Shown here in pieces: positions 1-12,249 of a stretch of 64,000 nucleotides of DNA. Below the pieces are notes generated by a model that saw only the letters and a program-made list of their open reading frames with translations, was not told the DNA's origin and ran no database searches. Origin of the DNA: Argopecten irradians (taxonomy: Eukaryota; Mollusca; Bivalvia; Pectinida; Pectinidae); NCBI RefSeq assembly GCF_041381155.1, contig NC_091144.1, forward strand, positions 34,697,262 to 34,761,261, in the 5' to 3' direction. Each line of letters begins with the position of its first letter. The stretch's first letter is position 1. The position numbers and the translations under genes are program-made.

Positions 1-1498
1 TGATGATTTGAAGACAATATGTGCCATGTCACCTTCTTCAGACAAATAACCATGCAACATAAGGACACAAAGGTGTACAAAATGTATGAATTGTCTTCGA
101 AATGAAAGTCGAATAGTGATGATTGTTGTCGATTTCGGTACTGCTTATGGTACAGTTGTACTTTCAAACCTGATTTCTTTTTAGAAATTAAAATTTCCAA
201 GTGCAATGCTGGACCGTCAAATTTTGTTAGGGTGACAGAAACTGCAGATAGGTTAGCTGGGCATACAAATAATTATACTGATGCATTTTAGACTGATATT
301 TCTATATGGGAAAAATATGTGTAAATACATTTTAGATAAAGTTAAACTTCATTTTAGTTGCCATGGAATTGAAATTGATAAAACACGAAAATCGGAATAA
401 CTATGAAAAAAATTATTTAATGATAAAAAACCCACAAAAAAATATCAAAATACCAACAAAAATCATTTGCATGTATATACTAGGAAAGAAAAAAATTATG
501 AAATGAGATAAACATACGTTTTGATAAAGAATAATTTACATGTGTCTTTAGAAAGACTCAGACAGGTATCCTGTTAGAGTAGCAGGTCGTATGTAAAACA
601 AGTTATCGTGATATATTACTCGCCACGAGCAAATATATTTTACTTAAACAAGTTGATTAATCAGTCGGGGTATCAATAATAGTTTAAACCTAAAAAACAA
701 GCATAGTCCATAAATGTGTGTGATTTCAAAACTATATCTGATTAATTAAAAACTGCAGAGTATAAAATTGCTAAAATATGTTTTGACTGTTAGTTGTAGT
801 AGAGAATTTTAAACGAATTGTAAAACAATAGATAAAAATAAATCATTTACCTAGCACCCTTAAAAAATATATGAGAAAGCTTCAAGATGAATTATCAAAA
901 AAAAGGTTATTTATTTTTCATATTGGATTCATTTTCCTATTGATATGAGATAATCGATCGCCGTGACATTACCGTAATAAAACTAAACCAACTAATTCAG
1001 AAACTAAAGAGATATGAATAAAAATGACAATGAGAAATGTACATAATTACAAACCATATCTAGTGAACGCTTTTGTATACAATTTATAAAATTCATATGT
1101 GCTATTATGCGTATTTCATTTCTATCCTCTCATACTTACACTTGTAATACTGACTGGTCTATGGCAATGCACCCATGTCGCCTGAAGCTGTGTTGCATGG
1201 CTACCAAAACAATAAAGCCTTGTGACATCAGAGCCTCTACAAAATTATTGTTAGTTTTTGGTACAGTTTTAACCGTGTTTTTCAGAAACTAGGCTGAATT
1301 TACTTTAAAAGATACAAACTTTTACAAACTTAATTTGCGTTGAAAATATCACGCAGTTTTCATTTATAGAGAATTGACTTGCAAGCCTCAGGTTTTACAA
1401 CATTCTTACCCCCGGGTAGAATATCCCTATCCTTAATATCCACATATGAAAGAGTCTTATATCATTATCGGAACAAACATGGAAATTGATCATTTTTT
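1..1498. other. AT-rich non-coding stretch
   Basis: Strongly AT-rich DNA with many stop codons in every frame. I see no splice-flanked open stretch, RNA gene or recognisable element. The 61-codon open frame at 1107-1292 shows no protein features and is probably chance. Confidence 0.6.
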
Positions 1499-1885
1499 GA
1501 GATGCTACAGCTGTGATGAATGATATTTTTTCTCTATCAAAAACAGAGGCAGACAAATTAGTATTTTTCTTCAGTTACAAAGGTTACTTATTTTACACCC
1601 TTAGCACTATTGATTTATCTGACTTACTTCAATATAGAAAAAATATTAAAAACAATTATTTGCGTCCTGAAGAAAATCCATGATACTATGTCCTATATGG
1701 AATGAAGTACTGACTGAGCATGGACCGAAAGCAAAAATAAATCATTTTACATTATTTTTATGTTATATAATGCTTATATTATTTTTATAATTTTTATGTT
1801 CATTAGAGCATAAATACATGTATAGACACAAATTAGTGTTTAAATGATGCGTGTCGTTATGTTCTGTCGGCGACAGGGCATCTTT
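1499..1885 (+). mobile_element. MITE family A, copy 1 (diverged)
   Basis: About 385 bp, closely related along its length to the copies at 22064-22425, 30083-30439, 40090-40382 and 54858-55030. It begins with GATGCTACAGCTGTGATG, a mutated form of the family terminus GATGCTCCACCGCTGA, and ends with GACAGGGCATCTT followed by TA. Shared internal landmarks are the 'cttcagttacaaaggttactta' block and 'atggaatgaagtactga'. There is no coding capacity. It is the most diverged copy in the window, so probably the oldest. Confidence 0.75.
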
Positions 1886-4474
1886 AACACTCTTTTTATA
1901 ATATTTGATTTTGTCTGTAGCGTACAGTGCTTGGGTCACCACGGAACTGGTCAGTGATCCTAGAAGCTAAACTACTGTATACCATCTTTCTTTCCAATAA
2001 TCTACCTTTTAGTAGTTTTTTTTATTTATTAATAATTGGGAAAAAACACTGCGAAATGATATAAATTGTAAAGGAAAACCAATTTATGTCTTAAAAGATA
2101 ATCACTGTGAGCTTGTTTTTAACGGACATCGCGAAATGAAGTCATGTTAATTATGCTGATAATGGCAACGATTTTCTTTCAAAATATTGTCTGATGTTAT
2201 GTCAAAAGAATTGGTAACAGGTCAAGCCTATAAAATCGCTCTCATTGTAGAAAATATATATTTACAATACAGTGTAAAATTACACATTCAAATGAATGAA
2301 ACGCAAATTAAATATAGAAAACTGTAGTTACTAATTACAAGCAAGTATATGATGCATTTATTCAATAAAACTGACCATAATCGCAGCCTCAAAATTTTGA
2401 TCGCCTGTTTATGGTTTCCTACCTACTGCTACTTACAGCTCTAAAAAAAATCGAGGATTGTAGTACAAATCTGGCGTTATTAGGATTTATGTGAAATAAT
2501 ATACAAAAAAAAGAGATTTTATTTTAAAAAGTATTTCATAGCAATGCTATACAACAAATAAACATATACAAGATAGAGAGTGTCATACACTAATTTTCTC
2601 ATTCACGAATGATTTTTTAACAGATAACATTGCCATATTTTAAATAAAAGGGAAAAAGGCAGATGACCAAGGGAATATATAAGATATAAGACGATAATGA
2701 ATAACATAATAAATACTCAATCAGACTCAATTCCATAATGTAGTTTTAGTATAAATTATTTAAAGGTCTTTAAAGTTCATATTTTCCTGGACGTTCCGTT
2801 TGTTGTTATATAATGCAGAAGATCTGCAATTCATTTTTCAGAAGACATCACCGAGAACAGTAAACAACATCAATGTCGGTAACTCTAGCCTGAATCGTAG
2901 AATATGGAAGTGGAGCATTTATAAATCATGGATGGTTATAGCGGATTTTATTTCTAGACGAGTAGTGAAGCCCGATGACGTCAACTCGAACCAAGTGTGT
3001 GATGAATAACGTTAAGAGAAGACCCACGGCTGCGAGTCTAATCAGGATTGGGCCTCGACTGAAACCTTTAAAGGCTGTTTTCCAGCATCAATAAGGATAC
3101 TAGCATTCTGGGGGAAATTATAAGAATACGTACAAATGGTAGGATTCGCTCGGAAAAAAATGGTTCGTTGATAGCTAGAGGTGGATTCAACTTTTAAGGT
3201 TTGGCTGTTCGGTTTGATTTTTTACGTGTAGATGATGTTTGGAAATCTGACAGAAAGGCATTAGGATATGCGTTTGGAGACGGCAAGCGGACAACATCTT
3301 CAAAAATGAAACTAGATTGTGAGATGAAAGGTTTCTAAGTAATCTTCTTCTTTAGTTCATTTTAGATAAGGCTGCTTCGTCGCTACTTGCTCTTTATAAT
3401 AAATGACTGACTTGAAATGCATTCTAAGCTATAACTGTTTATCCAAGATAGATGTTAGTGAATTTACTCAGTTCTTTTTCAAAACAGGATGTGAGTTTTT
3501 GATGATGGTTTCAAGATCGCCATTAATAGAATGATATCACTTCCACACACATAGTTCGTTGACCTGATATGTGTATACCTATATATATACCTGATCGTAT
3601 ATATTCATGTAATACTTTTTCTCCTCCGCTTTATTTAGAACGGGCTAACATCCACAAGGGGGTTGCCCCCTTAAATTTTCACAATACCTGCAAGACTTAA
3701 ATGTTTTCCCCTCATTCAATTACGAACGAAAAAAATTGTTTCATTTAATTTCAAATATAAATATTTAATTTCATATTTTTTCTTTATGGACATAAATATC
3801 TCAGCTTCCCCTTCATGCATTTATGGATGAAAAAAATTGTTTCATTTAATTTCAAGCAGAAATATTTAATTTCATACTTTTGTTCATTATGAACATTAGG
3901 TGATATATTTCGTAATTTAAGTTTCTTACTAAAACATTCTTGTAGAACATAGTGGGTTTTTTTAGCTATTAGTAAATTTTCGATTTTTGTATTCAGACCT
4001 ATTCAGAAATAATTTTGTCATTTTTACATGAAAAATATATTGAAACCAAAGCGAAATCCGAAAATGAAAAGGACATTATTTCAAAACTTTATAGCCATCA
4101 CTCACTTAATACATTACACCAGCAAAATTTGACCTAAAACACATTTACCTGAAATTGAAATTGAGATCAATTTCACACGAAGAAAACTTCATTTAATCTT
4201 CAAGTAAACTTGACACACACAAAATGTTTATATAGATTTCTGGCCAAGTTTTTTTACCTGAATTAGCTTTTTAAACTTTTAGGGTGAATGTTACCTTCAT
4301 AATTCATCTGTTCAAAATTGACTGGAATATTTCTTAATATATTTTGTTTGTGAAGTTCTTAAAACATTTTTTTCAACTTATATGTTTTCCATACGGCTTT
4401 AGACATCATCATAATTATATCTGATGGAACAGACACAGAGTATAAAACTAACAAAAATTATCTGGAAATTTGAT
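1886..4474. other. AT-rich non-coding stretch with one short tandem duplication
   Basis: No supportable gene. The 69-codon frame at 2800-3009 has no family features. A short tandem duplication lies at 3706-3900. The remainder is low-complexity AT-rich sequence. Confidence 0.55.
3706..3900. repeat. Two-copy tandem duplication (~103 bp unit)
   Basis: The block 'aattgtttcatttaatttca' followed by 'atatttaatttcat' occurs twice, about 103 bp apart, with similar flanks. It is a simple local duplication in AT-rich DNA. Confidence 0.7.
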
Positions 4475-4478
4475 TTAA

Positions 4479-5366
4479 AGCTGACAATGCAAGTTAAAAA
4501 CATGCAGTTGAAATTAAAAAAAAATATTAACGAAATATTTTTTTTCAAAAATTGTTTCTGAGACATCCCCTAGTTATGACAGTGTGGTATCTAAGGAAGT
4601 GGCAGCCATTTTTCTTTTGCTCTGCTTAGTAACCTTCACTGGCCAACCCCCTATATAAAGCACGGGACACTTGACACACGTGTATCATTCTAAACATATC
4701 TTGTCTCAGATACACATGCCCCGATATTGCAAATAACAATGTCAAATTGAAAATAAACACTGCACTCACCTGAGAATATTTCATTGAAGTAATAGATGAA
4801 TGTGTTGTCAGCTATATCCCAACATATGTCCAATACGAACTAATAAAACACTTCAATGTAAACTAATTTTTACACGTACATGTACAACGACACGTGTGTG
4901 TCCTTGATAGTTGTCGCTCGGGTCAGGTTCGGGTCAGGTACGTAGTCACGTGTATATAGTCAGTTGAGTGCGTCGGGTACGATGATATACGTGGAGATAT
5001 GTGGACGGATTATTTTTGGATTTCTATTCACTTGCGTTGGAATTTTATTTTGAGAAACATCTAAATGACAACTTAGAGGAGTTGACATGTTTTCTTGCTA
5101 AAAATAGTTCCATATAGTTTTACAGGTGAGGGTTTTGTTTACCTATTTGTAGGTGATATAACCTGTGGACTGCTAGGTGTATAGGTACATGAATGAGCGC
5201 GCGTGTGTCGATTCACGCGCTTTATATAGGGGTCGGTGAGTCGTCGGAATGTAAAACAAAAATGGCTGTCCTCAACCGGGGAATGTCTCATAAACGATTC
5301 TTGGAAAAACGAGTATACTTATTTAAAAAAAAATCATGTTAATAATTTTAACTTGCATTGTCAGCT
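4479..5366. mobile_element. 888-bp TTAA-flanked inverted-repeat element
   Basis: The two ends are inverted copies beginning AGCTGACAATGCAAGTTAA, and both are flanked by TTAA (4475-4478 and 5367-5370). Similarity between the arms continues inward for more than 150 bp: matching 'gagacatcccc', 'cagccattttt' and 'ctatataaagc' blocks occur in inverted order. TTAA target duplication is typical of piggyBac and Kolobok families, so this is probably a non-autonomous derivative of one of them. No transposase frame is present. Each arm carries a TATATAAAG box pointing inward (near 4652 on plus and near 5226 on minus). Confidence 0.8.
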
Positions 5367-5534
5367 TTAAGAAACCAAATGATTATCGAATAATAGACCG
5401 AATCATTTGTCTTAAAAATTGCCATTTTTACATATTGTTTGTTGATATTTTCATTCTAAGATTAGCAAGTCATTAAACAAAAAGTACAAGTAGCTAAAAA
5501 GACATACGACTCGGTGTAAGGTTTTTTGGTTTTA

Positions 5535-5680
5535 AGTTTTATTAGTTTAACATCCTATTAGCAGCCAGGGTTATTTAAGGACGTGCCAGGTCAATACCTG
5601 GCACCTTCTCCACTTGGAATTCAAACTCGCTTGTAGTTATATGTCGAGACATCTTAATCAGTCGGCCACCACAGCCCCCG
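5535..5680 (-). repeat. tRNA-derived SINE, internally deleted copy
   Basis: Read on the minus strand it starts with a tRNA-like head (GGGGGCTGTGGTGGCCGACT, then TTAAGATGTC) resembling an A box. A B-box-like GAATTCCAAGTGGAG follows, and it ends in the tail block CTGGCTGCTAATAGGATGTTAAACTAATAAAACTT. Compared with the fuller copy at 34606-34824 it lacks about 70 bp from the middle. It has no protein-coding role. Confidence 0.75.
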
Positions 5681-5989
5681 ATATAATAGACTATGTAAAT
5701 AACCAAAAAAGTTAAAATGTAATCCAAATCTACTATAAACAAACAAGCTACATTAACTCTCGTAGATTTGGATATTTTTGGATGTAGCATAGTTTGTGGG
5801 CTTATATGGCGTTTGGTGTCATGTGTTTATGCGTGGTGTAACATATTGGACGTGCGACACAAAATCGATAATATGTATCATGTTCGTAAACAAGTCTTAA
5901 AACTCTTGAAGGGTTAATACCGTACACATCTAACAACATTTAATGACAGAAATCTGATACAGGATAAAACATCCTCTACAACAGACTCA

Positions 5990-7722
5990 AATTCTGTACA
6001 TACTTTATGAATACAGTTATTGATTGTAATATCACCTCAGGTTGTCAATTAGCCTTGAAATCATAAAATAGATCGATATTTTTCCAATATCTATCCAGTT
6101 CATTTTTAAAACAATTTAAGTTCTTAGCACAAACAACATTCTCTGGTAAGTTGTTCCACACCGCTGCAGTACGTAGTGAAAAACTGTTGTTTTCTCTTTA
6201 CAGTGCTACATTGTTGAGGGTATACTTTTAAAGAATTTCCTCTATTTTCGGACCGCGACGAAACATCTTTCCACATCTTCAAAAATCCCATGGCTTCACG
6301 ATCGTACATTCCGTTGGTTATATTGTAAATTTCTATCATATCTCCTCGCTGTCTCCTGAACGCTAATGTTGGTAACTGTAGATATTTCAGTATGTCTATG
6401 TATGAAAGGTTTTTAATTTCAGCGACCAGCTTTGTTGCCCTTCTTTGTACTCCTTCGATTTTTTCGATGTATTTCGCTTTGTACGGAAACTAGATAGCAC
6501 ATGCGAAATCAGGATGAGTTCTCACTTATGATTTATATAATAATTGAAAGGTTTCTTTGTCCAAATTTATAATGCTCTTCTTATTATTGCCATCATCATA
6601 TTTGCTCTTTTGATTTATGGTTTTTCTAATTCGAGACTGCTATCGATCATTACTCCTAAGTCTTTTTCCACTTGTGATTTCTTTAGAGTTGTATCAGCAA
6701 GGTAGTACGTGCAATCGTTAACACTTGTCCTTCCTAAGTGCATGTGTACACATTTCCCAGGATGCAATTTCAAGAGCCATGTATCACATCATGCTACCAT
6801 ATTATGGAGATCTTCTTGTAGAATGGTTTAATCATTTTCTTCAGTGATAACTCTGAATATTTTCGTGTCATCCGCGAACAGATATGTCTCAGAGTGCATA
6901 GTATCCGGGAGGTCATTTATGTATACAACAAACAATATCGGACCTATTACAGACCCTTGTGGAACTCCAGATGTGACGGGTCTCCAAGCCGAATTATTTC
7001 CATTAATTACAACGGGCTGCTTCCTATCGTTTAAGAGGTCCTCTATCCATTTAACGACAGTGTGATGTATTCCATATGATTTTAGTTTTTTAAGTAATCT
7101 TTTGTGTGGTACGGTATCAAACGCCTTCTGAAAATCGGTATAGATACAATCAATAGAATTTCCATTATCTAGTGCTCTGGTCCATTGGTCTAGAACTGTA
7201 ACGAGTTGAAGAGTTGTTGATCTTCCCGATATAAAACCATATTGCTTGTTACTGAACAAGGAGTTGGCTTTCATATGATTTACCAAGTGTTGCCGAACAA
7301 GCGTTTCCATTATTTTGCACACAACTGACGTAAGACTGACGGGCCTGTAATTTCCAGCGAGTGATTTGTTCCCTTTTTTGTAGATTGCACATACATGCGC
7401 CTCTTTCCATCCTATTGGTACCATTCCCGTTTCTTTAGACTGATTATATAGTATTGTTAATGACAGTGCAATTGTATTTGCTAATTCCTTGAGAAGTCGT
7501 GGGTGTACTCCGTCTGGTCCCGGGAATTTATTAACATTGCGATTTAATAATGCTTTCTGTGTTTCTTCATTTGTAAATATCAAGTTTCCCATCTCTGTTC
7601 TGATACTCTTGGCTAATTCACACTCTAATTTCTTACGTAAAAACAAAATTACTAACATAAGCAAATATCGATGGCCTAAGTTGAGGTTACAATACCAAAC
7701 AAATGCAAGATTTTCTGCGTAA
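5990..7722 (-). pseudogene. Decayed non-LTR retrotransposon (CR1/Jockey-type RT), 5'-truncated
   Basis: The longest intact stretch (7664-6828, 278 codons) is a reverse transcriptase domain. Motifs in order are [29 protein letters not shown], the catalytic [31 protein letters not shown] and the active-site FADD. Downstream the thumb and C-terminal region is recognisable but broken by stops and frameshifts: GKCVHMHLGR, EKDLGVMID, IEGVQRRATKLV, and a GDMIEIYNITNGMYD segment inside an intact 71-codon piece at 6339-6124. No endonuclease or ORF1 is attached, so the copy is truncated at its 5' end, as is usual for LINE insertions. By motif pattern it belongs to the CR1/Jockey group. The exact clade and the 3' end are uncertain. 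Confidence 0.9.
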
Positions 7723-8383
7723 ACTATGTTAGCAGTGAAGATTCATTTCGCTGTTTTGTCGTCTTGCGCAATGATAGTCAACTAAAGCTCGGTAAATACA
7801 AAATGTAGGTTCCTATAGTCTCGAGAGAGAGGTCGACATTTTAAAATCCTTCTATTTCTTCAGTGGATGGGTGGTGTACGTTTTGAACTGGTCTGGAATT
7901 TTACGGTCACTTTAGTAGGATCCTTCCTAGCAAACGCCTGATTGGTCTTGTTTCGTGTGTCATTTCTTTACTACATAGGATTTTTTTTATTTATTTATTT
8001 TTTTATTTTTTTTTTATTTTTTAGTATTAAATCAAATGAGGCACATGTTCATAAAGATATATATTTTTAGTCCTTTCAGTAATAAACGTCACTAAAACCA
8101 CTTTATTTATCGCTTATATTGAGAAAATAATATCCCTCTATCACTGTAGATGGACACAGTTATAGTAAATTTACAAATAGGAATTGTTCCACTCAAAAGC
8201 ATGCTTCTACATTGATGTATGCATAAATGCTAATCATCACACGTAACACAGGCAGGATAAGTCTATGTTGCCATTGTTTATATTGGATTTGTCATTGTTG
8301 AATGCACATTGGTAGAGAAACCCGATCTCATATACAAAGGCAAACAATCTGGTTTATATTAAAAATACATTTATTAACTAAGA
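7723..8383. other. Non-coding AT-rich stretch
   Basis: T-rich low-complexity tract at about 7980-8025. Otherwise I recognise no gene or repeat between the two LINE copies. Confidence 0.5.
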
Positions 8384-8515
8384 ATTCAATTCAATTTCAA
8401 TTCAATTTCTTTATTAGTTTAAGCTTTACAACTTATTACTGGTATATAAAAACACAATTCAGTTATCATATTATGTAATAGTGTAACATGTAAACGCTCA
8501 TACACTAATACTACA

Positions 8516-8690
8516 TTGCACATTCACACACACATACACACACCCATTTTAACACGTACGGACGTACGCACGCACACACGCACCCTCACACACACGCACG
8601 CACGCACACACGCGCACCCTTACACGCCTTCTCATACATATACAGTCTCACACTCTCTCACTCATCCATATACAGCATCATGGCTTATTC
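8516..8690. repeat. CA/CG-rich microsatellite in LINE 3'UTR
   Basis: Imperfect runs of cacaca, cgcacg and cacgcacg. The open frame across it (histidine/threonine-rich) is a by-product of the repeat and not a gene. Confidence 0.85.
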
Positions 8691-8855
8691 TCTCTAGTTT
8701 CTAATTCTTAATTAATAATTATCAATGTACATGTCTGAATGAATTGTCTTCTACGAAAATCATTTAATTGGTAGGAGAGTGAAAAGGACTGTTCACTTAA
8801 ACAATTATAACAGCAATCGCAAATTAAAGTTACAAACTTTAAGATAGTATTTAAT

Positions 8856-11800
8856 CTAAACATTTTCCCGGCGCTTAAATGCTAAGTGTAAATATTTGCC
8901 AAGATTATGAAGTTCTTCGACATTATTCACGGATAATAATTGAACAAGTTTAAAAACACTAGATTTTCGCAAGTAGTATTGTTTAATATATTTTTTCCGA
9001 ATATCTGAATAAAATGGACATCTTAATATAAAATGAAACTCGTCTTCCACTTCGGTTTTGTTACAAAAAGTACATGTTCTATTTTCTCTCGGAGTGTTGA
9101 TATATCTTCCGCTTTCAATTTTTAGATTATGTGATGACATTCTTATTCTAGAAATACACTTCTTATATCGTTGTTCAATAGGTTTCTTAAGATGATACTG
9201 TAGATCAAAATTGTCTACTAAATGCTGATATAAAAAGCCCCTAGAGGAATTACTGATATCACTTGTCAGGTCTTGAAAATATATAAGATAAAATTTGTTT
9301 TCAATCATCTTGTATATTGTTTTCCCATCTAAATAACTATTATAAAGGTATCCTAAGCCTAACCTATCTAATTCTGATTTTATATTTACAATCCAATTGT
9401 CGTTGCTAGACTGTCTATTTTCGTAACAGGCTTTCAGAATGCAGTTTTCAGTGTTTTTGACTTTAACCCAATATTTCAAAATTTTTAATTTTCTTTTATT
9501 TTGTAATGATAATCTTCCTAGTTCACAATACACCATATCATGACAAGTCTTTTTACCTACACCTAAAATATTTTGCAAAAGTTCGAGTGTACCCTCTCGA
9601 CATCTTGTGCCTTGTGAAATTCCCATATTTCACTAGCATAGCCTAAAACACTGGCAACGTATGTATCAAAAACTGAGCACAATGTCTCTGCATTGAAATA
9701 ATTATTTTTCATTTTATTCATGATTCTGAAATAAGCCTTCCTTCCCTTTTCGGCTACATGCTTTTGTGTTTTATTAAATTTACCATTGAAATTAAACAGC
9801 ATTCCAAGGTAATTAAATTCATTTACAATTTCGATTTCGTTATTGTTGTAAAACCATTTCTCATTTTCTCTAACATGACCACCATTTCTAAAAATCATAA
9901 TTTTCGTTTTTTGAATATTAAGTGTAAGCTTCCATTTATCATTGTACTTCTGCAATGCATCTAACAATGATCGCAGGGCACTTGGCGATTCGGCTAACAA
10001 AACAGAATCATCCGCGTACATTAGTAAAAATATAGTAATCATGCGTAATTCAATTGATGGACAGTTTTCATTTATGAAGTTAATTTCACAATCATTTACA
10101 AAAAGACTGTACAAAATTGGTGACAATATTTCGCCTTGAAAGAGTCCGATTCTATTAGGGAAATAATCTGAAACATGACCTTCGTATCTAACACATGATT
10201 TGACATTATCATACAGCGATTTTATAATTTTTAGTAGTTTTCCTTGTATTCCCTGTTTAATTAATTTGCTCCAAAGGTGACTTCTATCAATCAAATCGAA
10301 AGCTTTTTTATAATCTACAAAACAGCAATACAGACGATTTTTATTTTTTAAAGCTCTATTAATTAATGATTGGAGAACAAAGATTGCATCCACTGTTGAA
10401 CAACCTTCTTTAAAACCGAACTGTGCGTCAGTAATGACGTTATTTTCTTTATCCCAATTTAAAAGTCGTCTATTTAAAATAGATGTAAATAGTTTACCCA
10501 TACAGCTAACCAACGTGATACCTCTATAGTTACATGTTTTATTGACATCGCCATTTTTGTAAATAGGTATTATATTACCACGTGACCACATCTCTGGGAA
10601 AAATCCAGAGTCATATATTTTTGTGAATAGGTTTGTTATATGAGGAATGAGAATGTCCTCAAAGTCTAAGAAAAGTTCATTTAAAATACCATCTTCCCCA
10701 CAGCTTTTATTCCGATTGATATTTCGAATAGCGATGTGGACTTCGTCTTCTGTAATCGGTTTATCCAATTCGTCGAAGACAGTGGATTCTACGTCATCGC
10801 CTAAGCGACCTTGGTTAACAATGCCATCGTTACCCCCTCCTAACATTTTAAAATGTTCCACAAAATCTTCCATATTGATATTTGACCGAGGTATTTGACT
10901 AGGCCCTTTTGAAAAATACTTATAAAAATGTTTCGGGTTAGATTTTCTTAAAGTTTCCATCATGTTACCTTCTTGAAGTTTGTATTTCCTTTTAAGTCTA
11001 CATTCTAATTTCTTATATCGTTTTTTCTTATCAATAAGTGTTGAGTGATTTTCAATCGATTTACATTTATTATAATCTTTTAAAGCGTTTTTGTATTCGA
11101 TGTAGTTCTTTTTACATTGATCTGAAAACCAGGGTTTGTCTTCTTTATCATTTCTGTATTTCCTTTGCCCATCATTTGGCAAAACTTTTACAGATTTTAC
11201 GTCACAATTTGGCAAGACGACTTCACTAATCATACCAGAAAAGATGTCAATACAGTTATCAACATCCTCTTTAGAGTTAAAAGACATATTACAAACTTCA
11301 TGTAAATTTGCTACTTAACAAACCATCTGCTATAACGTGATTATTTTCAATGTTCCATTTGATATTTCTGAAAACTTTCCCAGAATAGGGTTTAACATTA
11401 TCTTTTGCAACAGTATCTTTACCAACTGAAAGACTGCAATCAATCTTAAAAGAGATTGGAGAATGATCTGACAAAGTATTAAATTCACCTGAGGTAAACG
11501 ATCGTATGGACGACATACATCCACAATCTACTAGTAGGTAATCAATTAGACTTGCTCCATTAGTGGTAAAAAAATGTAAAATTTCCTTGTTTATCATCCT
11601 GATGGCGGCCATTTACAATGCGCATGCCCGCAGACTTACATAAGGCGATCAGTTTTCTACCAAATGAGTTTATAGTTTTGTCCATATTGTTACGCTCTTC
11701 TATATCATTATCATTATCGTAGTTCAAATTGTTTGTATTTTCTAACCTACCTAATCCGTCATTAACAATATAATCTGTTCGCAAACCCGTTCGGGCGTTA

Positions 11801-12249
11801 AGATCACCCATAACAAAAACGTTACCATTTGTTTTGTAACTCGCTATAGACTCTTCAAGTTGATGGAATAGATCTATTTCCCGATTCTGATAAAAAACAC
11901 TGTTTTCTGGAGGGAAGTAGCAAAAACATAGGTAAAATGGCTCAGGTAAGGCTTTGAATTTTAACCAAAAAATACAATCATTCAATTTTTCGACAATCTG
12001 TATGTTTGGACAATATTTGATTTTATAGAAAATAACCACACCGCCTCCTTTACCCGTGGTTCTTGGAAAAATATGAGAAAAATAACCAGGTAATGAGATG
12101 TCATCATTGCTGGAAATCCAGCATTCAGATAAACAAATAATATCATGCTTATACACAATTTTAAGAAAATCATTATCTTTCAATTTGTAACTGAGTCCTT
12201 TACCAATGTTCCATGAAAGGATTGATAACTCATCACTCTCCTCTGGATC
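8856..12249 (-). pseudogene. LINE ORF2: endonuclease-reverse transcriptase, three frameshifts
   Basis: About 1130 codons. The N-terminus is an APE-like endonuclease, starting with the ILSWNIGKG strand just after the ORF1 stop. It carries ICLSECW, GGGVVIFYK, the catalytic MGDLNARTG (near 11803) and the terminal SDHSPISF (near 11458). The RT domain follows (11287-9563) with YRGITLVSC, FGFKEGCSTVDAI, VDYKKAFD, GEILSPILYSLFVND, YADDSVLLAES as active site, and FNYLGMLF. The C-terminus (9626-8856) has a CTFC...H...RCPF Cys/His cluster typical of many LINE tails. Frameshifts are single-base changes: an extra base in the A-run 11568-11574, one near 11300, and a missing base near 9566-9576. All could be real decay, and two lie in homopolymers where sequencing error is possible. 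The reading frame enters directly from ORF1 with one TAG between them and no ATG. Confidence 0.92.

Noticed and set aside
8516..8704. His/Thr-rich open frame
   Set aside because: CA/CG microsatellite in the LINE 3'UTR.
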